DNA of 64,000 nt from Dama dama (taxonomy: Eukaryota; Chordata; Mammalia; Artiodactyla; Cervidae), in assembly GCF_033118175.1 (NCBI RefSeq), contig NW_026870963.1, forward strand, positions 992,001 to 1,056,000, given 5' to 3'. Position numbers and translations under genes: made by a program. Numbering within the stretch: the stretch's first letter is position 1; each line of letters begins with the position of its first letter. Below are positions 1 to 11,780 of this stretch, in pieces. Below the pieces are notes generated by a model. It saw only the letters and a program-made list of their open reading frames with translations. It was not told the origin of the DNA and ran no database searches.

Positions 1-106
1 CTGAAAAGTTGTGAAAAATATGCAAAGCTTTGAATGGTGTCAAAAATGAGATGAGGATGAAACGGTCTGAAAAATAGGAGGAGCATGAAGCAGTGTTGAA
101 AAACAT
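1..106 (+). repeat. Partial unit at the left edge, related to about 19,090
   Basis: The window opens inside a unit. The first 50 bases carry the unusual words atgcaaagctttgaatgg and gagatgag. Almost the same words recur at about 19,090-19,145, so this edge belongs to the same variant lineage as the units there. Nothing non-repetitive precedes the array within the window. Confidence 0.8.
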
Positions 107-1557
107 GAAGAGCCTGAAAAGGTGTGAAATATATGAAGAGTTTCAAAAGGTGTCAAAAATATGAGGAGAACGAAACGGTGTGAAAAATAGGAGGAGCATG
201 AAGTGGTGTTGAAAAACATGAAGAGCCTGAAAAGCTGTGAGAAATATGAAGAGCTTCAAAAGGTGTCAAAAATATGAGGAGCATGAAACGGTCTGAAAAA
301 TAGGAGGAGCATGAAACGGTGATCAAAAACATGAAGAGCCTGAAAAGGTGTGAAAAATATGAAGAGCTTCAAAATGTGTGAAATACATGAGGAGCATGAA
401 ACGATCTGAAAAATAGGAGAAGCATGAAGTGATGTGGTAAAACATGAAGAGCCTGAAAAGGTGTGAAAAATATGAAGAGCTTCAAAAGGTGTCAAAAATA
501 TGAGGAGCATGAAACTGACTGAAAAAGAGGAGGAGCATGAAGAAATGTTCAAAAACATGAAGAGCCTGAAAAGGTGTGAAAAATATGAAGAGCTTCAAAA
601 GGTGTCAAAATATGAGGAGCATGAAACGATCTGAAAATTAGGAGGAGCATGAAGCGGTGTTGAAAACAAGAAGAGACTGAAAAGGTGTGAAAAATATGAA
701 GACGTTCAAAAGGTGTGATATACATGAGGAGCATGAAACTCTCTGAAAAATAGGAGGAGCATGAAGTGCTGTTCAAAAACATGAAGAGCCTGAAAAGGTG
801 AGAAAAATATGAAGAGCTTCAAAAGGTGTGAAAAATATGAGGAGCATGATACGGTAGAAAAAATAAGAGGAGCATGAAGCGGAGTTCAAAAACATGAAGA
901 GCCTGAAAACGTGTGAAAAATATGAAGAGCCTCAAAACGTGTCAAAAATATGAGAAGTATGAAACCGTATGATAAATAGCAGGAGCATGAAGCAGTTTTG
1001 AAAAACATGAAGAGTCTGAAATCGTGTGAAAAACATGAAGAGCTTCAAAAATGTGAAAAATATGAAGAGCTTCAAAAGGTGTAAAAAATATGAAGAGCCT
1101 CAAAAGGTGTCAAAAATTAGATGAGTATGAAACGTTCTAAAAAATAGGAGGAGCAACAAGTAGTGTTGAAAAAAATGAAGAGCCTGAAAAGGTGTGAAAA
1201 ATATGAAGAACTTCAAAAGGTGTGAAAAATATGAGGTGCATGATATGGTTTGAAAAATAGGACGTGCATGAAGCGGTGTTGAAAAACATGAAGAGCCTGA
1301 AAAGTTGTGAAAAATATGAAGAGCTTCAAAAGGTGTCAAAAATACGAGGAGCATGAAACGGTCTGAAAAATAGGAGGAGCATGAAGCGGTGTTCAAAAAT
1401 ATGAAGAGCCTGAAAAGGTGTGAAAAACATGAAGAGCTTCAAAAGGTGTCAAAAATATGAGGAGCATGAAACGGTCTGAAAAATCGGAGGAGCATGAAGC
1501 GTTGTGGAAAAACATGAAGAGCCTGAAAAGGTGTGAGAAATATGAAGAGCTTCAAAA
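107..1557 (+). repeat. Duplicated block A, copy 1
   Basis: This stretch of diverged units has a clear second copy at 2,697-3,919. Bases 107-289 match at offset 2,590, about 505 onward at 2,364, about 541-1,340 at 2,476, and about 1,496-1,557 near 2,363. The steps of about 226, 112 and 113 are whole units gained or lost after the duplication. Shared rare words include gaagaaatgttc (near 537), atgataaatagc (about 969) and gcaacaagtagtg (about 1,153). Confidence 0.85.
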
Positions 1558-2696
1558 CATGTCAAACATATGAGTAGTATGGAATGGTCTGCAAAAAAGG
1601 AGGAGCATGAAGTGGTGTTGAAAAACATGAAGAGCCTGAAAAGGTGTGAAAAATATGAAAGCTTCAAAAGGTGTCAAAATTATGAGGAGCATGAAACGGT
1701 CTGAAAAATAGGAGGAGCATGAAGCGGTGTTGAAAATCATAAAGAGGCTGAAAAGGTGTGAAAAATATGAAGAGCTTCAAAAGGTGTGAAATACATGAGG
1801 AGCATGAAACGGTGTTCAAAAACATGCAGAGACTGAAAAGGTGTGAAAAATATGAAGAGCTTCAAAAAGTGTCAAAAATTAGATTAGCATGAAAGGGTCT
1901 GAAAAATAGGAGGAGCCTGAAGTGGTGTTGAAAAACATGAAGAGCCTGAAAAAGTGTGAAAAATATGAAGAGCTTCAAAAATATGAAAATTATGAAGAGC
2001 TTCAAAAGGTGTAAAAAATATGAACAGCTTCAAAAGTGTCAAAAATGAGATGAGCATGAAAAGGTCTGAAAAATAGGAGGAGCATGAAGTGTTGTTGAAA
2101 AACATGAAGAGCCTGAAAAGTTGTGAAAAATATGAAGAGCTTCAAAAGGTGTGAAAAATATGAAGAGCTTCAAATGTGTCAAAAAAGAGATGAGCATGAA
2201 ACGGTCTGAAAAATAAGAGGAGCATGAAGTGGTGTTGAAAAAAAAGTAGAGGCTGAAAAGGTGTGAAATATATGAAGACCTTCAAAAGGTGTCAAAAATA
2301 TGAGGAGAATGAAACGTTCTGAATAATAGGAGGAGCATGAAGCGGTGTTGAAAAACATGAAGAGCCTGAAAACATGTGAAAAATATGAAGACCTTCAAAA
2401 GGTGTGAAAAATATGAAGAGCTTCAAATGTGTCAAAAATGAGATGAGCATGAAACGGTCTGAAAAATAAGAGGAGCATGAAGTGGAGTTGAAAAAAAAGA
2501 AGAGCCTGAAAAGGTGTGAAATATATGAAGACCTTCAAAAGGTGTCAAAAATATGAGGAGCATGGAACAGTGTTGAAAAACATGAAGAGCCTGAAAAGGT
2601 GTGAAAAATATGAACAGCTTCAAAAAGTGTCAAAAATATGAGGAGCATGAAACGGTCTGAAAAATAGGAGGAGCATGAAGTGGTGTTGAAAAAAAT
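1558..2696 (+). repeat. Diverged satellite units between the two A blocks
   Basis: Ordinary diverged units, several with an extra type 2 subunit placed before a tgagatgagc variant (for example about 2,139-2,195 and 2,400-2,450). No non-satellite sequence and no gene is seen. Confidence 0.85.
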
Positions 2697-3919
2697 GAAG
2701 AGCCTGAAAAGGTGTGAAATATATGAAGAGTTTCAAAAGGTGTCAAAAATATGAGGAGAACGAAACGGTGTGAAAAATAGGAGGAGCATGAAGTGGTGTT
2801 GAAAAACATGAAGAGCCTGAAAAGCTGTGAGAAATATGAAGAGCTTCAAAAGGTGTCAAAAATATGAGGAGCATGAAACTGACTGAAAAAGAGGAGGAGC
2901 ATGAAGAAATGTTCAAAAACATGAAGAGCCTGAAAAGGTGTGAAAAATATGAAGAGCTTCAAAAGGTGTCAAAATATGAGGAGCATGAAACGATCTGAAA
3001 AAGAGGAGGAGCATGAAGAAATGTTCAAAAACATGAAGAGCCTGAAAAGGTTTGAAAAATATGAAGAGCTTCAAAAGGTGTCAAAATATGAGGAGCATGA
3101 AACGATCTGAAAATTAGGAGGAGCATGAAGCGGTGTTGAAAACAAGAAGAGACTGAAAAGGTGTGAAAAATATGAAGACGTTCAAAAGGTGTGATATACA
3201 TGAGGAGCATGAAACTCTCTGAAAAATAGGAGGAGCATGAAGTGCTGTTCAAAAACATGAAGAGCCTGAAAAGGTGAGAAAAATATGAAGAGCTTCAAAA
3301 GGTGTGAAAAATATGAGGAGCATGATACGGTAGAAAAAATAAGAGGAGCATGAAGCGGAGTTCAAAAACATGAAGAGCCTGAAAACGTGTGAAAAATATG
3401 AAGAGCCTCAAAACGTGTCAAAAATATGAGGAGTATGAAACCGTATGATAAATAGCAGGAGCATGAAGCAGTTTTGAAAAACATGAAGAGTCTGAAATCG
3501 TGTGAAAAACATGAAGAGCTTCAGAAATGTGAAAAATATGAAGAGCTTCAAAAGGTGTAAAAAATATGAAGAGCCTCAAAAGGTGTCAAAAATTAGATGA
3601 GTATGAAACGTTCTAAAAAATAGGAGGAGCAACAAGTAGTGTTGAAAAAAATGAAGAGCCTGAAAAGGTGTGAAAATATGAAGAACTTCAAAAGGTGTGA
3701 AAAATATGAGGTGCATGATATGGTTTGAAAAATAGGACGTGCATGATGCGGTGTTGAAAAACATGAAGAGCCTGAAAAGTTGTGAAAAATATGAAGAGCT
3801 TCAAAAGGTGGCAAAAATACAAGGAGCATGAAACGGTCTGAAAAATAGGAGGAGCATGAAGCGTTGTGGAAAAACATGAAGAGCCTGAAAAGGTGTGAGA
3901 AATATGAAGAGCTTCAAAA
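2697..3919 (+). repeat. Duplicated block A, copy 2
   Basis: Second copy of 107-1,557. It lacks about two units found in copy 1 after base 289. It has one extra tandem unit: the word gaagaaatgttc occurs at about 2,903 and again at about 3,015, 112 bp apart. It lacks one more unit near its right end. Otherwise the two copies share nearly all their private substitutions. Confidence 0.85.
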
Positions 3920-4680
3920 GGTGTGAAATACATGAGGAGCATGTAATTCTCTGAAAAATAGGAGGAGCATGAAGCGGTGTTCAAAAACATGAAGAGCCTG
4001 AAAAGATGTGAAATATATATAGAGCTTCAAAAGGTGTCAAAATATGAGGAGCATGAAACGGTCTGAAAAATAGCAGGAGCATGAAGCGGTGTTGAAAAAC
4101 ATGAAGAGCCTGAAAAGTTGTGAAAAATATGAAGAGATTCAAAAAGTGTCAAAAATATGAGGAGCATGGAACGGTCTGCAAAAAAGGAGGAGCATGAAGT
4201 GGTGTTGAAAAACATGAAGAGGCTAAAAGGTTTGAGAATATGAAAAGCTTAAAAAGGTGTCAAAAATATGAGGAGCATGAAACGGTATGAAAAATAGGAG
4301 GAGCAAGAAGTTGTGTTGAAAATCATGAAGAGCCTGAAAAGGTGTGAAAAATAAGAAGAGCTTCAAAAGGAGTCAAAAATATGAGGAGCATGTAATGGTC
4401 TGAAAAATAGAAGGAGCATGAAGCGGTGTTAAAAAACATGAAGAGCCTGAAAAGGTGTGAAAAATAGGAAAAGCCTCAAAACGTGTCAAAAATATAGGGG
4501 CATGAAACGGTCTGAAAAATTGCAGGAGCATGAAGCGGTGTTGAAAAACATGAAGAGTCTGAAAACGTGTGAAAATATGAAGAGCTTCAAAAATATTAAA
4601 AATATGAAGAGCTTCAAGTGTTGTGAAAAATATGAAGAGATTCCAAAGGTGTCAAAAATGAGATGAGCATGAAGCGGTCT

Positions 4681-5000
4681 GAAAAATAGGAGGAGCATGA
4701 AGTATTGTTTAAAAGCATGAAGAGCCTGAAAAGGTGTGAAATATATGAAGAGCTTCAAAAGGTGTGAAAAAAAAGAAGAGCTTCAAAAGGTGTCAAAAAT
4801 ATGAGGAGCATGAAATGGTCTGAAAAATAGGAGGAGCATGAAACAGTGTTCAAATACATGAAGAGCCTAAAAAGGTGTGAAAAATATGAAGAGCTTCAAA
4901 AGGTGTGAAAATATGAAGACCTGCAAAAGGTGTAAAAATCGATGAGCATGAAATGATCTGAAAATTAGGAGCAGCACGAAGCGGTGTTCAAAAACATGAA
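4681..5000 (+). repeat. Distant paralogous block F, copy 1
   Basis: This stretch shares an ordered series of rare words with 22,681-22,990 and 28,510-28,819: a type 2 subunit with a long A run, tgaagacctgcaaaagg, taaaaatcgatgagc, and gcagcacgaagc. The offset to the next copy is about 18,002 bp. Shared rare variants in the same order imply common descent of the block, not of the basic unit alone. Confidence 0.8.
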
Positions 5001-6429
5001 AAGCCTGAAAAGGTGTGAAAAATAGGAAGAGCTTCAAAAGATGTGAAATATATGAGGAACATGAAACGGCGTGAAAAATAGGAGGAGCATGAAGCTGTGT
5101 TCAAAAGCATGAGAGCCTGAAAAAGTGTGAAATATATGAAGAGCTTCAAAAGGTGTGAAATACATGAGGAGCATGAAACAGTTTGAAAAATAGGAGGAAC
5201 ATGAAGCGGTGTTCAAAAACATGAAGAGCCTGAAAAGTTGTGAAAAATATGAAGAGCTTCAAAATGTGTCAAAAATATGAGGAGCATGAAACGGTCTGAA
5301 AAATAGGAGGAGCATAAAGTGTTGTTAAAATGCATGAAGAGCCTGAAAAGGTGTGAAAAATATGAAGAGCTTCAAAATGTGTCAAAAATATGAGGAGCAT
5401 GAAACGGTCTGAAAAATAGGAGGAGCATGAAACGTTGTTCAAAAACATGAAGAGCCTGAAAATGTGTGAAAATATGTAAGAGCTTCGAAAGGTGTGAAAA
5501 ATATGAGGAGCATGAAAAGGTCTGAAAAATGGGAGGAGCATGAAGTGGTGTTGAAAAACATGAAGAGCCTGAATACGTGTGAAAAATATGAGGAGATTCA
5601 AAAGGTGTGAAAAATATGAAGAGCTTCAAAAGTTCTCAAAAATGAGATGAGCATGAAGCGGTCTGAAAAATAGGAGGAGCATGATTCGGTGTTCCAAAAC
5701 ATGAAGAGCCTGAAAAGGTGTGAAAAACATGAAAGGCCTCAAAACGTGTCAAAAATATTAGGAGCATGAAACGGTCTGAAAAATAGGAGGAGCATGAAGC
5801 GGTGTTGAAAAACATGAAGAGCCTGAAAACGTGTGAAAAATATGAAGAGCTTCAAAAGGTGTGAAAAATATGAAGAGCTTCCAAAGGTGTCAAAAATGAG
5901 ATAAGCATGAAACGGTCTGAAAAATAGGAGGAGCATGAAGTGGTCGTGAAAATCATGAAGTGCCTGAAAAGGTGAGAAATATATGAAGAGCTTCAAAAGT
6001 TGTGAAAAAATGAGGAGGTTCAAAAGGTGTCAAAAATATGAGGAGCATGAAACGGTCTGAAAAATAGGAGGAGCATGAAACGGTGTTCAAAAACATGAAG
6101 AGCCTGAAAAGGTGTAAAAATTATGAAGAGCTTGAAAAGGTGTGAAATACATGAGGACCTGAAGCGGTCTGAAAAATAGGAGGAGCATGAAGCGGTGTTG
6201 AAAAACATGAAGAGCCTGAAAAAGTGTGAAAAATATGAAGAGCTTCAGGAGGTGTGAAAAATAAGAAGAGCTTCAACAGGTGTCAAAAATTAGATGAGCA
6301 TGAAACGGTCTGAAATATAGGAGGAGCATGAAGTGGTGTTGAAAAAAATGAAGAGCCTGAAAAAGTGTGAAAAATATGAAGAGCTTCAGAAGGTGTGGAA
6401 AAAATGAAGAGCTTCAAAAGCTGTCAAAA

Positions 6430-6680
6430 AATGAGGAGTATGAAAGGGTCTGAAACCTAGGAGGAGCATGAAATGCTTTTGAAAAACATGAAGAGCTGAA
6501 AGGGTCTGAAAAATAGGAAGAGCTTCAAAAGGTGTGAAATATATGAGGAGCATGAAACAGTCTGAAAAATAGGAGAAGCATGAAGCTGTGTTCAAAAACG
6601 TGAGAACCAGAAAAGCTGTGAAAAATATGAAGAGCTTCAAAAGGTGTGAAATATATGCGGAGCATGAAACGGTCTGAAAA
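6430..6680 (+). repeat. Distant paralogous block G, copy 1
   Basis: It shares gaaagggtctgaa, gaaatgct, tgagaaccagaaaag and tatatgcggagc in order with 25,390-25,640 (offset about 18,955) and its near-exact copy at 32,764-33,014. The word gaaacctagg near 6,452 recurs near 31,597, in a piece of zone 2 that has no counterpart in the first C copy. Confidence 0.78.
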
Positions 6681-9600
6681 ATAGGAGGAGCAAGAAGTGG
6701 TGTTGAAATACATTAAGAGCCTGAAAAAGGTGTGAAACATATGAGGAGCATGAAACGGTCTGAAAAATAGGAAGAGCATGAAGCGATATTGAAAAACATG
6801 AAAAGCCTGAAAAGGTGTAAAAAACATGAAGAGCTTCAAAAGGTGTCAAAAATATGAGGAGCATGAAACAGTCTGAAAAATAGGAGGAGCATGAAGCGGT
6901 TTTCAAAAACATGAAGAGCCTGAAAAGGTGTGAAAAATTTGAAGAGCTTCAAACGGTGTGAAAAATATGAGGAGCATGAAACGGTCTGAAAAATAGAAGC
7001 GGCATGAAATGGTGTTCAAAAACATGAAGAGCCTGAAAAGGTGTGAAAATTATGAAGAGCTTCATAATGTGTGAAATACATGAGGAGCATGAAACAGTCT
7101 GAAAAATAGGAGAAGCATGAAGTGGTGTTGAAAAACATGAAGAGTCTGAAAAGGAGTGAAAAATATGAAGAGCTTCAAAAGGTGTCAAACATATGAAGAT
7201 CATGAAACGGTCTGAAAAATCGGAGGAGAATGAAGCGGTGTTCAAAAACAGGAAGAGCCTGAAAAGGTGTGGAAAATATGAAAAGCTTCAAAATGTGTCA
7301 AATAATGAGGAGCATGAAACGGTCTGAAAAATAGGAGGACCATGAAACGGTCTTCGAAACATAAAGAACCTGAAAAGGTGTGAAAAATATGAAGAGCTTT
7401 TAAAGGTGTCAAAAATATGAGGAGCATGAAATGGTCTGAAAAAGAGGAGGAGCATGAAACCGTGTTCAAAAACATGAAGAGCCTGAAAAGGTGTGATAAA
7501 TATGAACAGCTTCAAAAAGTGTGAACAATATGAAGAGCTTCAAAAGGTGTCAAAAGTGAGATGAGCATGAAACGGTCTGAAAAATCGGAGGAGCATGAAG
7601 TGGGGTTGAAAATCATGAAGAGCCTGAAAAGGTGTGTAAAATATGAAGAGCTTCAAAAGGAGTGAAATACATGAGGAGCATGAAACCGTCTGAATTATAG
7701 GAGGAGCATGAAACGGTGGTGAAAAACATGAAGAGCCTAAAAAGGTGTGAAAAATATGAAGAGCTCAAAAGGTGTCAAAAATATGAAGAGCTTTAAAAAG
7801 TGCGAAAAATGAGATGAGCATGAAATGGTCTGAAAAAGGAGGAGCATGAAGTGGTGTTGAAAAACATGAAGAGCCAGAAAAGGTGTGAAAAATTTGAAGA
7901 GCTTTAAAAATGTGAAAAATATGAAGAGCTTCAAAAGGTGTGAAATATATGAAGAGCTTCAAAAGGTGTCAAAAATTAGATGAGCATGAAACGGTCTGAA
8001 AAATAGGAGGAGCATGAAGTGGTGTTGAAAAACATGAAGAGCCTGAAAATGTGTGAAATATATCAAGAGCTTCAAAAGGTGTGAAAAATATGAAGAGCTT
8101 CAAAAGGTGTCAAAAATATGAAGAGCATGACACGGTCACAAAAATAGGAGCAACTTGAAGTGGTGTTCGAAAACATGAAGAGTCTGAAAAGGTGTGAAAT
8201 ATAAGAAGAGCTTCAAAAGGTGTCAAAATTATGAGGAGTATGAAACGGTCTGAAAAATAGGAGGATCATGAAACAGTGTTGAAAACCATGAAGAGCCTGA
8301 AAAGGTGTGAATAATATGAAGAGCTTCAAAACGTGTCAAAAATATGAGGAGCATGAAACTGTCTGAAAAATAGGAGGAGCATGTAGCGTTGTTGAAAAAC
8401 ATGAAGAGCCTGAAAAGGTGTGAAAAATATGAAGAGCTTCAAAAGTTGTGAAAAATATGAAGAGCTTGAAACGGTGAAAAATAGGAGGAGCATAAAGTGA
8501 TGTTCAAAAACATGAAGAGCCTGAAAAGGTGTGAAAAATATGAGGAGCTATAAAAGGTGTCAAAAATATGAGGAGCATGAAACAGTCTGAAAAAGAGGAG
8601 GCGCATGAAAAGGTCTGAAGAAGAGCAGGAGCATGAAACGGTGTTGAAAGACATGAAGAGCCTGGAATGGTGTGAAAATTATGAAGAGCCTCAAACCGTG
8701 TCAAATATATGAGGAGCATGAAACGGTCTGAAAAATAGGAGGAGCATGAAGCGGTGTTGAGAAACATGAAGAGCCTGAAAAGGTGTGAAAAATATGAAGA
8801 GCTTCAAAAGGTTTAAAAAATATGAGGAGCATGAAACGGTCTGAAAAATAGGAGGAGCATGAAATCGTGTTCAAATACATGAAGAGACTGAAAAGGTGTG
8901 AAAAATATGAAGAGCTTCACAAGGTGTGAAATACATGAGGAACATGAAACGGTTTGAAAAATAGGAGGAGCATGAAGGTGTGTTCAAAAATATAAAGAGC
9001 CTGAAAAGGTGTGAAAAATATGAAGAGCTTCAAAAGGTGTCAAAAATATGAGGAACATGAAAAGGCCTGAAAATTAGGAGAAGCATGAAGCAGTGTTCAA
9101 AATCATGAAGAGCCCTAAAAGGTGTGAAAAATATTAAAAGCTTCAAAAGCTGTCAAAAACATGAGGAGCATGAAACGGTCTGAAAATTAGGAGGGGCATG
9201 AAACGGTGTTCAAAAACATGAAGAGCATGAAAAGGTGTGAAAAATATGAAGAGCTTCCAAAATTGTCAAAAATATGAGGAGCATGAAACGGTCTGAAAAG
9301 TAGAAGGAGCATGAAACGGTCGGAAAAATAGGAGGAGCATGAAACGGTGTTCAAAAACATGAAGAGCCTGAAAAGTTGTGAAAAATGTGAAGAGTTTAAA
9401 AGGTGTCAAAATATGAGGAGCATGAAAAGTTCTGAAAAATAGGAGGAGCATGAAGCTGTGCTCAAAGACATGAATAGCCTGAAAAGGTGTGAAAAGTATG
9501 AAGAGCTTCAGAAGGGGTTAAAAATGTGAGGAGCATGAAATGGTCTGAAAAATAGGAGGAGCATGAAGGGGTGTTCAAAAACTTGAAGAGCCTGAAAAGG

Positions 9601-10402
9601 TGTGAAAAATATGAAGAGCTTCAAAAATTGTCAAAAATATGAGGAGCATGATACGGACTAAAAAATAGGAGGAGCTTGAAACGGTGTTCAAAAACATGAA
9701 GAGCCTGGAAAGGTGTGAAAAATATGAAGAGCCTCAAAACGTGTCAAAAAGATGAGGAGCATGAAACGGTCTGAAAAATAGGAGGAACATGAAGCGGTGT
9801 TGAAAAACATGAAGAGCCTGAAAACGTGTGACAAATATGAAGAGTTTCAAAAGGTGTGAAAAATATGAAGAGCTTCAAAAGGTGTAAAAAATGAGATGAG
9901 CATGAAACGGTCTGAAAATTAGGAGGAGCATGAAACGGTCTGAAAAATTGGAGGAGCATGAAGCGGTGTTCAAAAACAGGAAGAGCCTGAAAAGGTATGA
10001 AAAATATGAAGAGCATCAAAAGGTACGAAAAATATGAACAGCTTCAAAAGGTGTCAAAATTATGAGGAGCATGAAACGGTCTGAAAATAGGAGGAGCATG
10101 AAGCTGTGTTCAAAAACATAAAGAGACTGAAAATGTGTGAAATATATGAAGAGTTTCAAAAGGTGTGTAATATATGAGGAGCATGAAACGGTCTGAAAAA
10201 TAGGAGGAGCAAGAAGCTGTGTTCAAAAACATGAGAGCCTGAAAATGTGTGAAATATATGAAGAGCTTCAAAAGGTGTGAAATACATGAGGAGCATGAAA
10301 CGGTCTGAAAAATAGGAGGAGCATGAAGCGGTGTTCAAAAACATGAAGAGCCTGAAAAAGTGTGAAAAGTATGAAGACTTCAAAAGCTGTCAAAAGTATG
10401 AG

Positions 10403-11780
10403 GAGCATGAAGCGGCGTTGAAAAATATGAAGAGCATGAAAAGGTGTGAAAAATATGAAGAGACTCAAAAGGTGTGAAAAATATGAAAAGCTTCCAAAGT
10501 TGTCAAATATGAGATGTGCATGAAACGGTCTGGAAAATAGGACGAGCATGAAGCGGTGTGGAAAAACATGAAGAGCATGAAAACGTGTGAAAAATATGAA
10601 GAGCTTCAAAAGGTGTCAAATTTATGAGGAGCACGAAACGGTGTGAAAAATAGGAGGAGCATGAAGCGGTGTTGAAAAACATGAAGAGCCTGAAAAGGTG
10701 TGAAAATATGAAGAGCTTCAAAAGGTGTCAAATTTATGAGGAGCACGAAACGGTGTGAAAAATAGGAGGAGCATGAAGCGGTGTTGAAAAACATGAAGAG
10801 CCTGAAAAGGTGTGAAAATATGAAGAGCTTCAAAAGGTGTCAAATTTATGAGGAGCACGAAACGGTGTGAAAAATAGGAGGAGCATGAAGCGGTGTTGAA
10901 AAACATGAAGAGCTTGAAAAGATGTCAAAAATATGAAGAGCTTCAAAAGGTGTCAAAAATATGAGGAGCAAATAAGGTCTGAAAAATAGGAGGAGCATAA
11001 ACTGGTGTTCAAAAACATGAAGAGCATTAAAAGTTGTGAAAACTATGAAGAGCTTCAAAATGTGTCAAAATATGAGGAGCATGAAACAGTCTGAAAAATA
11101 GGAGGATCATGAAGCGGTGTTGAAAAACACGAAGAGCCTGAAAATGTGTGAAAAATATGAAGAGCTTCAAAATGTGTCAAAAATATTAGGCGCATGAAAA
11201 GGTCTGAAAAATAGTAGGAGCATGAAGCAGTGTTGACAAACATGAAGAGCGTGAAAAGGTGTGAAAAATATGAAGAGCTTCAAAAGGTGTCAAATATATG
11301 AGGAGCATGAAACGGTCTAAAAAATAGAGGGGAATGAAGCGCTGTTGAAAAACATGAAGAGCATTAAAAAGTGTGAAAAATATGAGGATTTTCAAAAGGT
11401 GTCAAAATATGAAGAGCATTAAACGGTCTGAAAAATAGGAGGAGCATGAAACGGTCTGAAAAATAGGAGGAGCAAGAATCGCTGTTGAAATACATGAAGA
11501 TCCTGAAAAGATGTGAAAAATATGAAGAGCTTCAAATGGTGTCAAAACTATGAGGAGCATGAAACGGTCTGAAAAATAGGAGGAGCATGAAGCCGTTTTC
11601 AAAAACATGAAGAGCATGAAAAGGTGTGAAAAATATGAAGAGTTTCAAAAGGTGTCAAAACTATGAGGAGCATGAAACCGCCTGAAAAATAGGAGGAGCA
11701 TGAAAAGGTCTGAAAAATAGGAGGAGCATGAAGCAGTGGTGAAAAACCTGAAGAGCCTGAAAAGGCGTGAAATATATGAA
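10403..11780 (+). repeat. Duplicated block B, copy 1
   Basis: It matches 13,774-15,151 at offset 3,371-3,372. The offset drops to about 3,258 after the 112-bp triplet and returns to 3,371 after about 11,240, where copy 2 has one extra unit. Shared rare words include gcggcg (about 10,412), gagatgtgc, caaatttatgagg and agaggggaatgaagcgctg (about 11,325). Confidence 0.85.
10621..10912 (+). repeat. Recent tandem triplet of one 112-bp unit
   Basis: The unit starting tttatgaggagcacg occurs at 10,621, 10,733 and 10,845. The first two copies look identical over all 112 bases. The third diverges near 10,905, at gaagagcttgaaaagatg. The paralogous place in block B copy 2 has only two such units (13,991 and 14,103), so one unit was gained or lost since the B duplication. 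Confidence 0.88.

Larger units (their letters stand above)
3920..10402 (+). repeat. Diverged satellite units without a local HOR
   Basis: About 57 units with abundant private substitutions and indels, including several 141-bp units with an extra type 2 subunit. I see no long local duplication here. Two parts have distant relatives: about 4,681-5,000 matches 22,681-22,990, and about 6,430-6,680 matches 25,390-25,640. No gene or other element is visible. Confidence 0.85.
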
